Shown here: positions 34,616 through 43,794 of the stretch, piece after piece | How positions within the stretch are numbered: position 1 is the stretch's first letter | Layout: each line of letters opens with the position of its first letter | DNA from: Archangium minus | GTDB taxonomy: Bacteria; Myxococcota; Myxococcia; Myxococcales; Myxococcaceae | Direction: 5' to 3' | NCBI RefSeq assembly: GCF_044360475.1 | Contig: NZ_CP043494.1 | Location: 12,586,001-12,650,000, forward strand | Length of the DNA: 64,000 nt | Notes under the pieces: generated by a model | What the model was told of the DNA's origin: nothing | What the model saw: the letters and a program-made list of their open reading frames with translations, nothing else | The model's database searches: none | Made by a program: the position numbers and the translations under genes

Positions 34616-35239
34616 TCACGCCCAGGAGAGGACGTACTCGCCGTCGACCACGTCCACCCGCGAGCCGCGCACTTCAATCTCGCGCGCCTTCATGGCCTCA
34701 AGCGCCGCCGACAACACGCCCTCGTGGAAGGCGCAGGGCATGAAGTCGCGCCGCATGAGAATTCGACACTGCGTAGGCCCCTCCCACACCACCGTGCGCT
34801 CCCCGTGATTCACCACCGCGCGGTATGCCGAGGGTAGGTTGCCCACCAACCGCCGCGCCTCTCCCTTTGAGAGCAGCAGCAGCGCCTTGCCCGTCGCGGA
34901 CTTCAGCATGTCCGCCGTGGCCCGCCGCCCGAGGTGCCGCAGCGCCTCCTCCCAGCCACCACACCGCGGCGCCAACACCTGCGCCGCTGCGTCGGTCACC
35001 TTCAGGAAGGTGCTGACTGGGTAGTTGAAGAATTCCACAAAGCGCGGCTCGCCCCCTGCCTCGACGCAGAGACGCACCCCGTCCTCCCCTCCTAGCGCCC
35101 GCACCGCCTCCAGCGTCCCAAGGCAGAACAAGCCCCGCACGGTGTCCGTTGGCTGCGTCCGCTCCAACCGCCTCGCCAGGTCCTCGCGCAAATCCTGCGC
35201 ACCCTGGTTCGCTCGGACCCCACAGCTGTTCGTGCTCAT
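34616..35239 (-). CDS. DUF2378 (TIGR02265) family protein 2
   Basis: 207 residues, a clear paralogue of the preceding gene: TDTVRGLFCLGTLEAVRALG, GGEPRFVEFFNYP, LRHLGRRATADMLKSATGKA and VDVVDGEYVLSWA align with it, at perhaps 35-40% identity by eye. Start ATG at 35239. It is divergent from the PilZ-containing activator. Two such paralogues side by side suggest an old tandem duplication. Confidence 0.85.
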   Translation of the reverse strand: MSTNSCGVRANQGAQDLREDLARRLERTQPTDTVRGLFCLGTLEAVRALGGEDGVRLCVEAGGEPRFVEFFNYPVSTFLKVTDAAAQVLAPRCGGWEEALRHLGRRATADMLKSATGKALLLLSKGEARRLVGNLPSAYRAVVNHGERTVVWEGPTQCRILMRRDFMPCAFHEGVLSAALEAMKAREIEVRGSRVDVVDGEYVLSWA

Positions 35240-35590
35240 GGCTCCGTTCTTTCCTTCCACCCGCACTGAGAAGCAATGAACCCGTGCACCCTAAGCATGG
35301 CCTGCACTCCGAGCACCGCGCCGTCTCGTTTTCTCGCAGACACACGTCTAAGACTCAGAGTGCGTGCTCCCTCACACTGCACTCGCTCGCGAGGGAACCC
35401 TATCGTGAGCACGCGTACACTGACATGCGTTGGACAGAGCGTCTCACCACGAGCCTCATCACGAGCCTCGTCGCCCCGCAGCCCGGCAACCCCCCTTCCC
35501 CTCTACTGCCTCCCCTGGACGAAAATGCATTCTCCTGATTTCTCTGTAATTCCAACCAGACTTCACAGTTGACGCGGAAGTGCATCAGAG
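35240..35590. other. Intergenic region between divergent genes
   Basis: 350 bp with no gene. It must hold promoters for the DUF2378 gene and the PilZ activator; a TTGACG lies 22 bp before the latter's start, too close for a useful -35. No palindrome or repeat stands out. Confidence 0.4.
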
Positions 35591-37417
35591 ATGACGGCCC
35601 CGAGTGAAATCCCCTCCCTGCCGCGTAGTGAACGCAAGCCCCTGTATGTCCAAGTGGTCACCCAGCCTGCTCTTCACGGGTGCTGGGCCGTCAACATCAG
35701 TGAGTCGGGCATCGGGCTCATCGCCACCCCCAACGGGCCCAGGGAGGGGCCACGCGAGGGCGAGGAGCTGGAGATGGCTTTCACGCTGCCGGACTCGCGC
35801 GCGCGCATCCGCGTGCGGGGCGTGGTGCGCTGGAGGCACGACCCGGCTGAGCGCGACGAGGGCGCGGTCACGACAGCGCTGGGTGTGAGCTTCCAGTCCT
35901 TCGAGGGCTCGGATGGGGTCACCCTCAAGCGCTACCTGTTGGATCATCAGCTGTATGTGGCGGTGGTGCACGCGGAGGAGTCGGAGCTCCGGGGCCTGCG
36001 CGAGGCGCTGGAGAGCCACGTGCGGCTGCGCTTCGTGAAGTCCGCCGAGGACGTGGACACGCTGCTGGGGCGCGGGGACATCAGCGCGCTGCTCGTGTGC
36101 GGGCGGGACGAGGCGCGAGCCATCGCCTTGGTGGAGCGGCTGGCCTCACGGCGCGCGGAGGCGGACCCCTCCGGAGCAGGACCTGCCAGTGATTTGTCGC
36201 CCCGCATCCTTTATTGCGCTCCGGCCGTGCCCTCGCGGTTGGTGGAGCTGTTCAACCAGGGGAAGATCTTCCGAGCGCTCACCCCGCCCTTCGAGCCGGT
36301 GGCGCTGCGCCAGGCGGTGCTCCAGGCCAGCCGGGAGCTGGGCCTGCGCACCGAGCAGCGACGCGCGGCGCTGGAGCTGGAGCGCAACCTGCTGCGAGAG
36401 CGGGCGCGCGAGGCCCCGCGGCTGTCGCCTGGCGCCAACGTGGCCGACGAGCCCGGCTTCCGCAGCCCCGTCATGCGGCAGGTGCTGGAGATGGTCCGCG
36501 TGGCCGCCCCCCACCGCGTGGCCGTGCTGCTGCAGGGCGAGACGGGCACCGGCAAGGAGGTGCTCGCCCGCGTCATCCACCGGCTGAGCGGGCGCAGCCA
36601 CCAACCCCTCGTGGTGCAGGACTGCGGCGCCCTCACCGAGACGCTCCTGGAGAGCGAGCTCTTCGGCCACGTGAAGGGCGCCTTCACCGGCGCCGTGGCG
36701 GACCACCCCGGCCTCTTCCTGCTCGCCGACGGCGGCACCATCTTCCTGGACGAGATTGAAAACACCACCCCCAACCTCCAGTCCAAGCTGCTGCGCGTGC
36801 TGGAGAGCGGGGACGTGCGGCCCGTGGGCGGCACGCAGATACGGCGCGTGGACGTGCGCATCATCGCCGCCAGCAACCGCGACCTCTCCGAGGAGGTCCG
36901 CGCCGGGCGCTTCCGCAGCGACCTCTTCTACCGGCTCAACAGCTTCACCATCGACCTGCCCCCGCTGCGCGAGCGCCCCGAGGATGTCCTCGACCTGGCG
37001 CGCTACTTCCTCGCCCACTTCAACCGCACCCTCCGACGCTCGGCCCAGGGGCTGTCAGCGGAGGCCGAGCAGCTCCTGCTCGCGGCGAGGTGGCCCGGTA
37101 ACGTGCGCGAGCTGCGCAACTGCATGGAGCGCGCCGTGCTGCTGTGCGGGGATGACGAGCTGGTGACGCGGCGGCACCTGCCTCCCGCGCTCGTCGGCAG
37201 CGTGGACGGCTTGCGGCATCAGGCGCGGATGACGGGCTCGGCTTCCGGCTCGGGCTCGCTTCGCGAGCGGCTGGAGCAGATGGAGAAGGAGATCATCCGC
37301 GAGGCACTCGAGCGCCATGGAGGCGTGGTGCGGCGCGCAGCCGCGGCGCTCGAGATGGATCCGGTGACGCTCGGCCGCCGGGTGCGGCGTCACGGACTGC
37401 TCACCCGGGACTCGTGA
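35591..37417 (+). CDS. Sigma-54 activator with N-terminal PilZ and receiver-like domains
   Basis: 608 residues. Residues 12-118 form a PilZ-like barrel with the NxSxxG motif (NISESGIG) after an arginine pair (RSERK), as in cyclic-di-GMP sensors, although spacing of the first arginine motif is not canonical. Residues 120-245 look like a degenerate receiver domain (VAVVHAEESELRGLREALES). The AAA+ domain has Walker A GETGTGKE at 316-323, the loop GAFTGA at 363-368 and Walker B GTIFLDE. A Fis-type HTH ends the protein. This arrangement would link cyclic-di-GMP or a protein partner to sigma-54 transcription. Targets are unknown. Confidence 0.85.
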   Translation: MTAPSEIPSLPRSERKPLYVQVVTQPALHGCWAVNISESGIGLIATPNGPREGPREGEELEMAFTLPDSRARIRVRGVVRWRHDPAERDEGAVTTALGVSFQSFEGSDGVTLKRYLLDHQLYVAVVHAEESELRGLREALESHVRLRFVKSAEDVDTLLGRGDISALLVCGRDEARAIALVERLASRRAEADPSGAGPASDLSPRILYCAPAVPSRLVELFNQGKIFRALTPPFEPVALRQAVLQASRELGLRTEQRRAALELERNLLRERAREAPRLSPGANVADEPGFRSPVMRQVLEMVRVAAPHRVAVLLQGETGTGKEVLARVIHRLSGRSHQPLVVQDCGALTETLLESELFGHVKGAFTGAVADHPGLFLLADGGTIFLDEIENTTPNLQSKLLRVLESGDVRPVGGTQIRRVDVRIIAASNRDLSEEVRAGRFRSDLFYRLNSFTIDLPPLRERPEDVLDLARYFLAHFNRTLRRSAQGLSAEAEQLLLAARWPGNVRELRNCMERAVLLCGDDELVTRRHLPPALVGSVDGLRHQARMTGSASGSGSLRERLEQMEKEIIREALERHGGVVRRAAAALEMDPVTLGRRVRRHGLLTRDS

Positions 37418-37585
37418 GGGCCCCGGCCGCCCCCCCGGCGACTCTGGCTTGTCGGCGTCCCGGCCTTGTCATTGTGTCAGACGCTCCGCGCGGAGCCGCG
37501 TCAGGAGAGACAGGTGGACCGTGCTCGGGCCCCCAGGTGCTCCGAGTGCGCCGCAGGAGGCACGGGCCCTGCACCAGGTGCGGTC

Positions 37586-39034
37586 ATGAGACACAAAGGG
37601 CTCGCCATCTGGATGGCATTGCTGTTCCTAGGTGCTTGTTCCGCTCGCCGTGACGCCACACGGCCTCCCGCTCCAGCGCAGGCGTCCGCCATCACCGTGC
37701 GGGTCCAGCGCGCCGCCAGCGGGGCCGATACCTGGAGCCTCACCTACGAGCTCCCCACCCCCTCACACTCCGTTCGCTTCACCCGCCCAGGGCATGGGTC
37801 CCGCCAGTCCCACTGGCGGGTGCTGGAGCCCGCTGGAGCCTCCATCGAGCGCCAGGGCGATGAGGATGTCCTCTCGGCGCCAGACGGTTCGTCCTTCCGT
37901 TCCCTGCGGCTGGAGGTGTCCACCTACGTGGAGAAGCCTGAGAAGGACTACCAGGTGTTCATCCCGTACTCGGATGGCGCCGTCCTGCTCTACACGGGCG
38001 TGCTGGGGCTGACGTTCGGTGAGGCCGAGCCTCCGCCCCTCCACGTCTTCCTGACTCCCCGCCCAGGAGAGCGGGTCGTCGTGGCCGGGCAGAGCAGCGA
38101 GCACGAGGTGCGCTGGGAGGGTTCTCCTCAGGGCACCTATGCCTATTTCGGCGCGGGCTCGGCGGTCCAGGACGGGGTGACGGCCGTGGTGGACCCGGGA
38201 ATGCCTCGACCGCTTCGCGAGCACATCGAGAGCCTGCTCCCGCGCCTCTTCGCGCTGTACACCGCGCGCACCGGCAGCCCGCTCACCTTCGAGCCCGCCC
38301 TGTTCATCAGCTTCGGCCCGTCTCCCAACCCCGGTAGCATCAACATGAGCGGGGGAACTCTGCCAGGGCTCGTCCAGCTCGACATCCGGCTCGGCGCCAA
38401 CCGGCTGGCAGACGCGGACCCGGAGGTGATTCCCCGCGTGTCCGAGCTCGTGGCCCACGAGGCCGCTCACCTCTGGAATGGGGAGCTCGCCGTCCACGAA
38501 GTCCCCGGCGGAGACTGGATGCACGAGGGCGGCGCCGAGGCCTTCTCCCTGCGTGCGCTCGCCGAGCTGGGCACCGTCCCCGTGGAGTATGTCCGGACCC
38601 GTCTCTCGGATGCCGTGTCCGAGTGCCTCCTCAAGCTCGAGGGCGCTCCCCTTCGCGCGTCCTCCCGGCCTGGCAAGTACACGAATTATTACCGGTGTGG
38701 ATTGATCATCTCCGCCATGGCAGAGGCCTCCGCACGGCAAGCGCGCCCGGGGACGGACATCTTCGCCCTGTGGGGACGGCTGCTCCGGGAGGTCGGTCCT
38801 CGGGGGCACTACGACGAGGCGCGCCTTTATGCGGCGTTCTCCTCCGAGGGCGTTTCTCAACGCACGCTCGCCGTCATCCGGCAACTGGTGGACGGTCCTA
38901 ATGTGGACGCCGAAGCCCAGGTCCTCGCAGAGCTGCGGCTCCTGGGATTTGAACCCCAGGCCTGTGACGGTGACGGGAAGCTCGCTCGCCGCACTCCCTG
39001 TGTCCGACTCGGGCGCGTTCCCTTCCTCCCTTGA
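37586..39034 (+). CDS. Lipoprotein zinc metallopeptidase (M61-like)
   Basis: 482 residues. A lipoprotein signal ends FLGAC at about residue 18. A beta-rich N-terminal domain leads to a gluzincin catalytic region with HEAAHLWNGEL at about 291-301 (HExxH and the HxW pattern of glycyl aminopeptidase-like M61 enzymes) and a likely third ligand in WMHEGGAEAFSLRAL about 18 residues on. Probably an envelope-anchored peptidase; substrate unknown. Start ATG is just before the signal peptide; the upstream frame has no leader features. Confidence 0.75.
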   Translation: MRHKGLAIWMALLFLGACSARRDATRPPAPAQASAITVRVQRAASGADTWSLTYELPTPSHSVRFTRPGHGSRQSHWRVLEPAGASIERQGDEDVLSAPDGSSFRSLRLEVSTYVEKPEKDYQVFIPYSDGAVLLYTGVLGLTFGEAEPPPLHVFLTPRPGERVVVAGQSSEHEVRWEGSPQGTYAYFGAGSAVQDGVTAVVDPGMPRPLREHIESLLPRLFALYTARTGSPLTFEPALFISFGPSPNPGSINMSGGTLPGLVQLDIRLGANRLADADPEVIPRVSELVAHEAAHLWNGELAVHEVPGGDWMHEGGAEAFSLRALAELGTVPVEYVRTRLSDAVSECLLKLEGAPLRASSRPGKYTNYYRCGLIISAMAEASARQARPGTDIFALWGRLLREVGPRGHYDEARLYAAFSSEGVSQRTLAVIRQLVDGPNVDAEAQVLAELRLLGFEPQACDGDGKLARRTPCVRLGRVPFLP

Positions 39035-39110
39035 GCGGAGTGGTTACGCAGCTCGGGGCTGTGGCTCGCCTATGGTCCCCAGTTTCTCCCTTGGGCAACT
39101 CGGGAAGGAC

Positions 39111-39147
39111 ATACCCTCACCCTCGCCCTCTCCCAGGGGGAGAGGGG
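39111..39147 (+). repeat. Dispersed palindromic repeat, copy D
   Basis: ATACCCTCACCCTCG then CCCTCTCCCAGGGGGAGAGGGG. Sits between the convergent peptidase and small lipoprotein genes. Confidence 0.7.
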
Positions 39148-39156
39148 ATTTCCACA

Positions 39157-39474
39157 TCAGTCCTCGAGAATGCAGCCGTCTCGCTCGCTGACGAATCGCG
39201 CCTTCTCTCCCCATAGCAGCGCCGCCGCCGTTTGGACTCTGCGCTCCTTGTAGTCCACCGTCACCGTCGCCACCGCCGGGCTCGCCGCCGTCCAGCGCCG
39301 GCAGTACTCCTCACTCATCTGCATCACAAACAGGCAGGAGCAGAAGTCCTTCGCCGTGTATGAGGTGACCAGTTGCAAGTCATTGTTGTCGTAGGGACGC
39401 TGCACCGTGTCCCCCCTGTCGCAGGAGAGGGTCGCGGCGCATGCGAGCACCAGGAAGGTTCGGCTCGGGCTCAT
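39157..39474 (-). CDS. Small cysteine-containing lipoprotein
   Basis: 105 residues. Signal peptide MSPSRTFLVLACAATLSC with the lipobox cysteine at 18. The mature part holds CSCLFVMQMSEEYCRRW and a late cysteine, possibly disulfide-linked. No family recognised. Its start codon overlaps the stop of the upstream serine hydrolase as ATGA, so it is translated with it. Confidence 0.7.
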   Translation of the reverse strand: MSPSRTFLVLACAATLSCDRGDTVQRPYDNNDLQLVTSYTAKDFCSCLFVMQMSEEYCRRWTAASPAVATVTVDYKERRVQTAAALLWGEKARFVSERDGCILED

Positions 39475-40637
39475 GGCAGGTCCTCCACCACCGCCAGGGA
39501 CAACGACAGCAACTTATCCAGCGAAAAGGAGCCGTCCCGGTCATCCGCCGTGCGCACCACGATGAGCTCCTTCGACGGGATGATGGTGATGGACTGGCCC
39601 CAGTGCCCACGCGCCGCATACGTCCCCTCGGGCACGTGCGGCCAGGGGAGCTCGGCCTGCACCCCAGGGATGGGACGGTTGAGCCACCACTGCCAGCCCT
39701 GCACATCATCCGCGCCGCGCTCGTAGGACTTCCGACGGATGGGCTCGGACACCTTCGTGGAGTCTGTCACCCAGCCCTCGGGCAGCACCCGCTGGTTCTC
39801 CCAGCATCCATCGTTGAGGTAGAAGTAGCCGAACTTCGCCAGGTCGCGCGGCGTCGCGTGCAGGTACGAGGAGCCCACCACCACGCCCTTGCCATCCCGC
39901 TCCCAGGTGGCGCTCTTCATCCCCAGCACGTCGAGCAGCAGCGTGAAGGGCCAGTCCCTTCCCTCCGAGGGCTTCAGCGCCGCGTCCAACACCCCCGCGA
40001 GCAGCGTGGCATCCCCCGACGAGTACCTCCACGAGGTGCCCGGCTCGTCGCTCCGCTGATGCGCGGTGATGAAGGACACCATGTCCCGACGGCCCTCGCC
40101 GTACAGCATCGCCAGCACCGAGGAGTCCTGGTACGTGCCGCCGTTCTCGTAGTCCTCCCTCCAGTCCAGCCCCGAGGCGAACTCCAACAGGTTGCGCACC
40201 GTGATGGCGCAGTTCTCCTGCCGCTTTGCCTTCACGTGCGCACAGATGGAGTCGTTCAGCTTCACCGCGCCCTTCTCCATCGCGATGCCCACGAGCGCAC
40301 TGGTGAAGCTCTTCGACATCGACCAGGCCAGGTGCCGCTTGCTCGCGTCGAAGCCACGCCCGTAGCGCTCGTACACCAACCGGCCCTTGTGGATGAGGAG
40401 CAGCCCGTCTGTACGGACGCCCTTGCGCTCCTCGTCCTTTCCCTGGAGCGTGAAGGCATAGTCCTCTAATGCCTTGAGCTGCTCGGCCCTGACGGCCGCC
40501 ACCTCCGCTCTCGCGTCGGGCCAGTCCTCCGTCGGCCAGGTGGAGTGGGTGGGGCACTCAGACTGGGCCCGGGCCGGCTGCGCGAACGCCAGCGCCCCAG
40601 CAAGGAACAACGGAGTCATTGCGCGAGATCGACTCAT
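39471..40637 (-). CDS. Secreted beta-lactamase-fold serine hydrolase (class C type)
   Basis: 388 residues from ATG 40637. Signal peptide MSRSRAMTPLFLAGALAFAQ then ARAQ. The catalytic SxxK is SMSK in HLAWSMSKSFTSALVGIAME, followed by the second motif region RYSSGDATLLAG (a YSS tyrosine-type motif) and HWGQSITIIPS near the end in place of KTG. These are features of the class C beta-lactamase/esterase EstB family, whose members hydrolyse esters, peptides or beta-lactams. It sits in a three-gene unit between a membrane protein and a lipoprotein. Confidence 0.85.
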   Translation of the reverse strand: MSRSRAMTPLFLAGALAFAQPARAQSECPTHSTWPTEDWPDARAEVAAVRAEQLKALEDYAFTLQGKDEERKGVRTDGLLLIHKGRLVYERYGRGFDASKRHLAWSMSKSFTSALVGIAMEKGAVKLNDSICAHVKAKRQENCAITVRNLLEFASGLDWREDYENGGTYQDSSVLAMLYGEGRRDMVSFITAHQRSDEPGTSWRYSSGDATLLAGVLDAALKPSEGRDWPFTLLLDVLGMKSATWERDGKGVVVGSSYLHATPRDLAKFGYFYLNDGCWENQRVLPEGWVTDSTKVSEPIRRKSYERGADDVQGWQWWLNRPIPGVQAELPWPHVPEGTYAARGHWGQSITIIPSKELIVVRTADDRDGSFSLDKLLSLSLAVVEDLP

Positions 40638-40647
40638 GGGAGCTCGG

Positions 40648-41307
40648 TCAGAAGGCACAGCGCAGCAGGGGGACCACCAATGCCCTTGAGGTCGTGGCCT
40701 CCACCAGCGCCCGCGGCTTCTCGGGGACTCGCGACAGGGTGGGCGGCGGCACCGGCGCCGTCGCACGCATCGTCAGCGTCACCGCCGCAGGCAACACCAA
40801 CGCCTCCACCAGCGTGAAGAGCGCCGCGTCCCCCAGGTCATCCACAGTCGCGCCGAGCAGCACCGCCCCCGTCACCGCCAACACGTGCGCCCCGAGCGCC
40901 ACCCATACCGCAGGTTGGAAGCGCGCGCTGCCCGGGTGCAGCCGGTTGCCCATCAGCCACTGCGCCCCCGCCACCGCCAACGGCGGCAATGCCAGCAACA
41001 ACACCATCGCCGGAGCCGCCGCCATCACCAGGTTCGACGACAGCGAGCCCACCCATGCACTCAGCGCCAGCGTCGCCGGCACCGCCACCACCGCCGCGCC
41101 TGCTCCCGTCGCCAGCTCCAACGCCATCCACCTCATCGGGTTGTCCGACAGCATCCCCGCCACAGGCTGCTCGGGCAGCAGCCGAGCGGACTCCGGCGCC
41201 GCTCGCGACGTCAACGGCACCACCATCAGGACAACAGCCAGGGCCAGGGCCGCTCCGGGACTCGTGCCCTGCGCGTGCCACCGCGCATCCGTTCGCAAGT
41301 GAGGCAT
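40648..41307 (-). CDS. Hypothetical multi-helix membrane protein
   Basis: 219 residues. Five hydrophobic segments (about 20-35, 62-85, 92-113, 130-152 and 158-180). No known motif. It ends 10 bp before the serine hydrolase start and probably shares its transcript. I do not recognise a family. Confidence 0.65.
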   Translation of the reverse strand: MPHLRTDARWHAQGTSPGAALALAVVLMVVPLTSRAAPESARLLPEQPVAGMLSDNPMRWMALELATGAGAAVVAVPATLALSAWVGSLSSNLVMAAAPAMVLLLALPPLAVAGAQWLMGNRLHPGSARFQPAVWVALGAHVLAVTGAVLLGATVDDLGDAALFTLVEALVLPAAVTLTMRATAPVPPPTLSRVPEKPRALVEATTSRALVVPLLRCAF

Positions 41308-41405
41308 GGGCTGATGTCATATCATCGACAGCTGCTGTCCGTCCCAGCAGCCGGGGGGTCTTTGCGCGCCCCCCCGCTTCATGACAGCGTGACGCTCCAG
41401 AGCGC

Positions 41406-43124
41406 GTGCCTGAACCCAAGCACATCCTCCAACGCTGGCATCCACTCGGACGACTGGGGTTGTTCGCGCTCCTGTATGGCGCGAGCGCCTGGCTGGGCTC
41501 GAACCTCGTCCGCCAGGGCGAGCTCATCTCCGCCATGTGGCCCGCCAGCGGCGTGGCCGTCGCCACCCTTCTGCTGTCGCGCCTGCGCTACTGGCCCGCG
41601 CTCGCCCTGACGCTCTTCCTCCTGGAGCCCTTCGCCTGTCTGCCGGGACGGCTTCCGCCGCCGACCTACTTCTTCATCTCCGCGAGCAACACCCTGGAAG
41701 CGTTCGTCGGCGCCTTCCTGCTGCGCCGCTACGCCGGCTTCCGTCCGTCGCTGGAGCGGGTGCGGGACGTCCTCGCGCTGCTGGTCCTCTCCGCCATGCT
41801 GAGCACCCTCCTCAGCGCCACTCCGAGCGTCACGATGCTCGCCTCCGTGGGCAGGTTCGCCTGGACGGAGTGGTGGAGGCAGTTGCGCATCTTCTGGGTG
41901 GGCGACGCCATGGGCGTCCTGCTGCTGGCCCCCCTGCTGCTCACCTGGACCACGCGCGGGCTCGAGGGGTGGAGTCGCACGCGACGGTGGGAGCTCGTGG
42001 CGCTCATGGTGACGCTCGCCGCCACCGTGCACCTCGTCTTCCGCTGGGCCCCCGCCGCGACCAGCGTCTACCACCCCGTCAGCTACGTGGCCCTCCCCTT
42101 CATCCTCTGGGCGGCGCTGCGCTTCGAGGCCCGGGGCACCGCGGCGGCCATGCTCACGCTGGCCGTGGTGTCCGTCTCCCATACGCTGGCGGGCAGAGGC
42201 CCCTTCGTCCTCGGGCCCGAGGGCACCACCGCCCCCACCACCAGCCTCGTCTTCCTCCAGTCCTTCCTCGCCGCGGTGTGTGTCTCGGGGCTGATGCTGG
42301 CCGCCGCCCTCGGCGAGCGTCGGCATGCGCAGGAGAAGGCCATCCACCTCAACCGCGAGCTGCGCCAGTCCCTGGAGGAGCTCGCCGCCACCCAGCAGGA
42401 GTTGGTGCGCCGCGAGCGCATGGCCGCGCTCGGCGAGCTGTCCGCCAGCGTCGCCCACGAGGTGCGCAACCCCCTGGGTGTCATCGCCAACTCGGTGGCC
42501 GCCCTCACTCGCCTGGCCACTCCCGAGAAGAACAGCACTGCCTGGGAGCTGCTCGGCGTCATGGGTGAAGAGGTCACCCGGTTGGATCACCTCGTCAACG
42601 GGCTGCTGGACTTCGCTCGGCCTCTGGAGCCCCGCCTCCTCACCCAGTCACTCGGCTCGGTGGTGGAGGGCGCGCTGGAGTCCTCGCTGCGCGCGGAACC
42701 GGACGCGAGGAGGAGCGTGCAGGTGACGCGCGCGCTGGACCCGAACCTGCCCGAGGCCCCGCTGGACGCGCAGCTGCTCCACCTGGCGCTGAGCAACCTC
42801 TTCACCAACGCCTTGCAGGCCATGCCCCACGGCGGCTCGCTCCAGGTGGAGCTGGGCCGTGGTGAGGCTCGCGGTAGCACCCCCCAGGCCCGCGTCTCCA
42901 TCACCGACACCGGCTCGGGGATTGTCCCGGATGTGATGGCCCGCATGTTCGAGCCCTTCTACACCACCAAGGCCGCCGGCACCGGCCTGGGGCTCGCCAT
43001 CGTGCGCCGCATCGTGGAGGCGCACCACGGCCACGTCGAGGTGCGCAGCACTCCGGGCCAGGGCACGACGTTCACCGTCCTGCTGCCCCTGGCCCAGGTG
43101 CCTCGCTCCGCCGCGGTCGCCTGA
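41406..43124 (+). CDS. MASE1-domain sensor histidine kinase
   Basis: 572 residues, GTG start. Residues 15-305 hold eight or so transmembrane helices with the MASE1 pattern (GNLVRQGE-type loop, SAMWPASGVAVATLLL, RIFWVGDAMGVLLLAPLLL). A coiled linker leads to HisKA with the phosphorylated His at about 351 in SVAHEVRNPLG. The HATPase domain has N in LSNLFTNALQAMPHGG and the G boxes DTGSGIVPD and GTGLGLAIVRRI. Acts at the inner membrane on an unseen response regulator. No regulator gene is adjacent, so it is an orphan kinase. Confidence 0.92.
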   Translation: MPEPKHILQRWHPLGRLGLFALLYGASAWLGSNLVRQGELISAMWPASGVAVATLLLSRLRYWPALALTLFLLEPFACLPGRLPPPTYFFISASNTLEAFVGAFLLRRYAGFRPSLERVRDVLALLVLSAMLSTLLSATPSVTMLASVGRFAWTEWWRQLRIFWVGDAMGVLLLAPLLLTWTTRGLEGWSRTRRWELVALMVTLAATVHLVFRWAPAATSVYHPVSYVALPFILWAALRFEARGTAAAMLTLAVVSVSHTLAGRGPFVLGPEGTTAPTTSLVFLQSFLAAVCVSGLMLAAALGERRHAQEKAIHLNRELRQSLEELAATQQELVRRERMAALGELSASVAHEVRNPLGVIANSVAALTRLATPEKNSTAWELLGVMGEEVTRLDHLVNGLLDFARPLEPRLLTQSLGSVVEGALESSLRAEPDARRSVQVTRALDPNLPEAPLDAQLLHLALSNLFTNALQAMPHGGSLQVELGRGEARGSTPQARVSITDTGSGIVPDVMARMFEPFYTTKAAGTGLGLAIVRRIVEAHHGHVEVRSTPGQGTTFTVLLPLAQVPRSAAVA

Positions 43125-43134
43125 GCCGCCCACC

Positions 43135-43632
43135 TCAGAACGGGATGGAGCCGTCGTCGTCGTTGCCGCCGCTGAAGTCGTCGTCCCCGTGCGGAGGCGG
43201 CTCTTCGCCCCCACCGGCGTCACCGCCGCCCCTCTGCCGCGCAATCTCCGCCTCGATGGACGCCAGCAGCGCGCGCTCCCGGTCATGCCAGCGCGACTTG
43301 CTTGGATCGTTCAGCGAGCGCCTCGCGCCATTCGCGTAGTACTCGAGGTCCTGCATGCTCGCCCCATGGATGGGGCCGCCCTTGCTGCGCCCATAGTTGG
43401 GGAACACCGTCACCTCCCCGCCACCACCTCCACCTCCGCCCCCTCCACCGCCTCCGCCGTACGACCGCCTCGGCGCCGCGGCCGCCGCGTCCGGCGCCGA
43501 GCCGATGCTCATCTCTCCCAGCTTCAACGTGAAACCGTCCCCGTTGCGGAACGCCGTCCCCACCCGCACCTGCTCCACGCGCCCGTCCGGACGCCGCACT
43601 GCCACCGTCACCGGATAACCCTGATCGCTCAT
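43135..43632 (-). CDS. Glycine-rich protein with SSB-like acidic tail
   Basis: 165 residues. A beta-rich N-terminus (YPVTVAVRRPDGRVEQVRVG) is followed at 59-72 by a run of 14 glycines. A conserved-looking core QDLEYYANGARRSLNDPSKS with RERALLASIEAEIARQ comes next. The C-terminus is DDDFSGGNDDDGSIPF. The end resembles the DDDIPF tip by which single-stranded DNA-binding protein recruits repair and replication proteins, and the glycine run resembles SSB linkers. The N-terminal domain is not clearly an OB fold. Function is uncertain. Confidence 0.6.
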   Translation of the reverse strand: MSDQGYPVTVAVRRPDGRVEQVRVGTAFRNGDGFTLKLGEMSIGSAPDAAAAAPRRSYGGGGGGGGGGGGGGEVTVFPNYGRSKGGPIHGASMQDLEYYANGARRSLNDPSKSRWHDRERALLASIEAEIARQRGGGDAGGGEEPPPHGDDDFSGGNDDDGSIPF

Positions 43633-43746
43633 GCCCGCCGGAAATCATTCCAGGCACGAGGTGTCAACGACTCCGCGGGGCAGGGGTGCTCCGGCCAACC
43701 CGCCCGCGGGGCGGGCGGGCTGCACGGGCTTGAACACGGAGAGGGC

Positions 43747-43782
43747 ATACCCTCACCCCGACCCTCTCCCAGAGGGAGAGGG
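43747..43782 (+). repeat. Dispersed palindromic repeat, copy E
   Basis: ATACCCTCACCCCGACCCTC then TCCCAGAGGGAGAGGG, nearly the same as copy C. It lies 12 bp beyond the stop of the gene at 43795. Confidence 0.75.
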
Positions 43783-43794
43783 AGGAGGGGGGAC

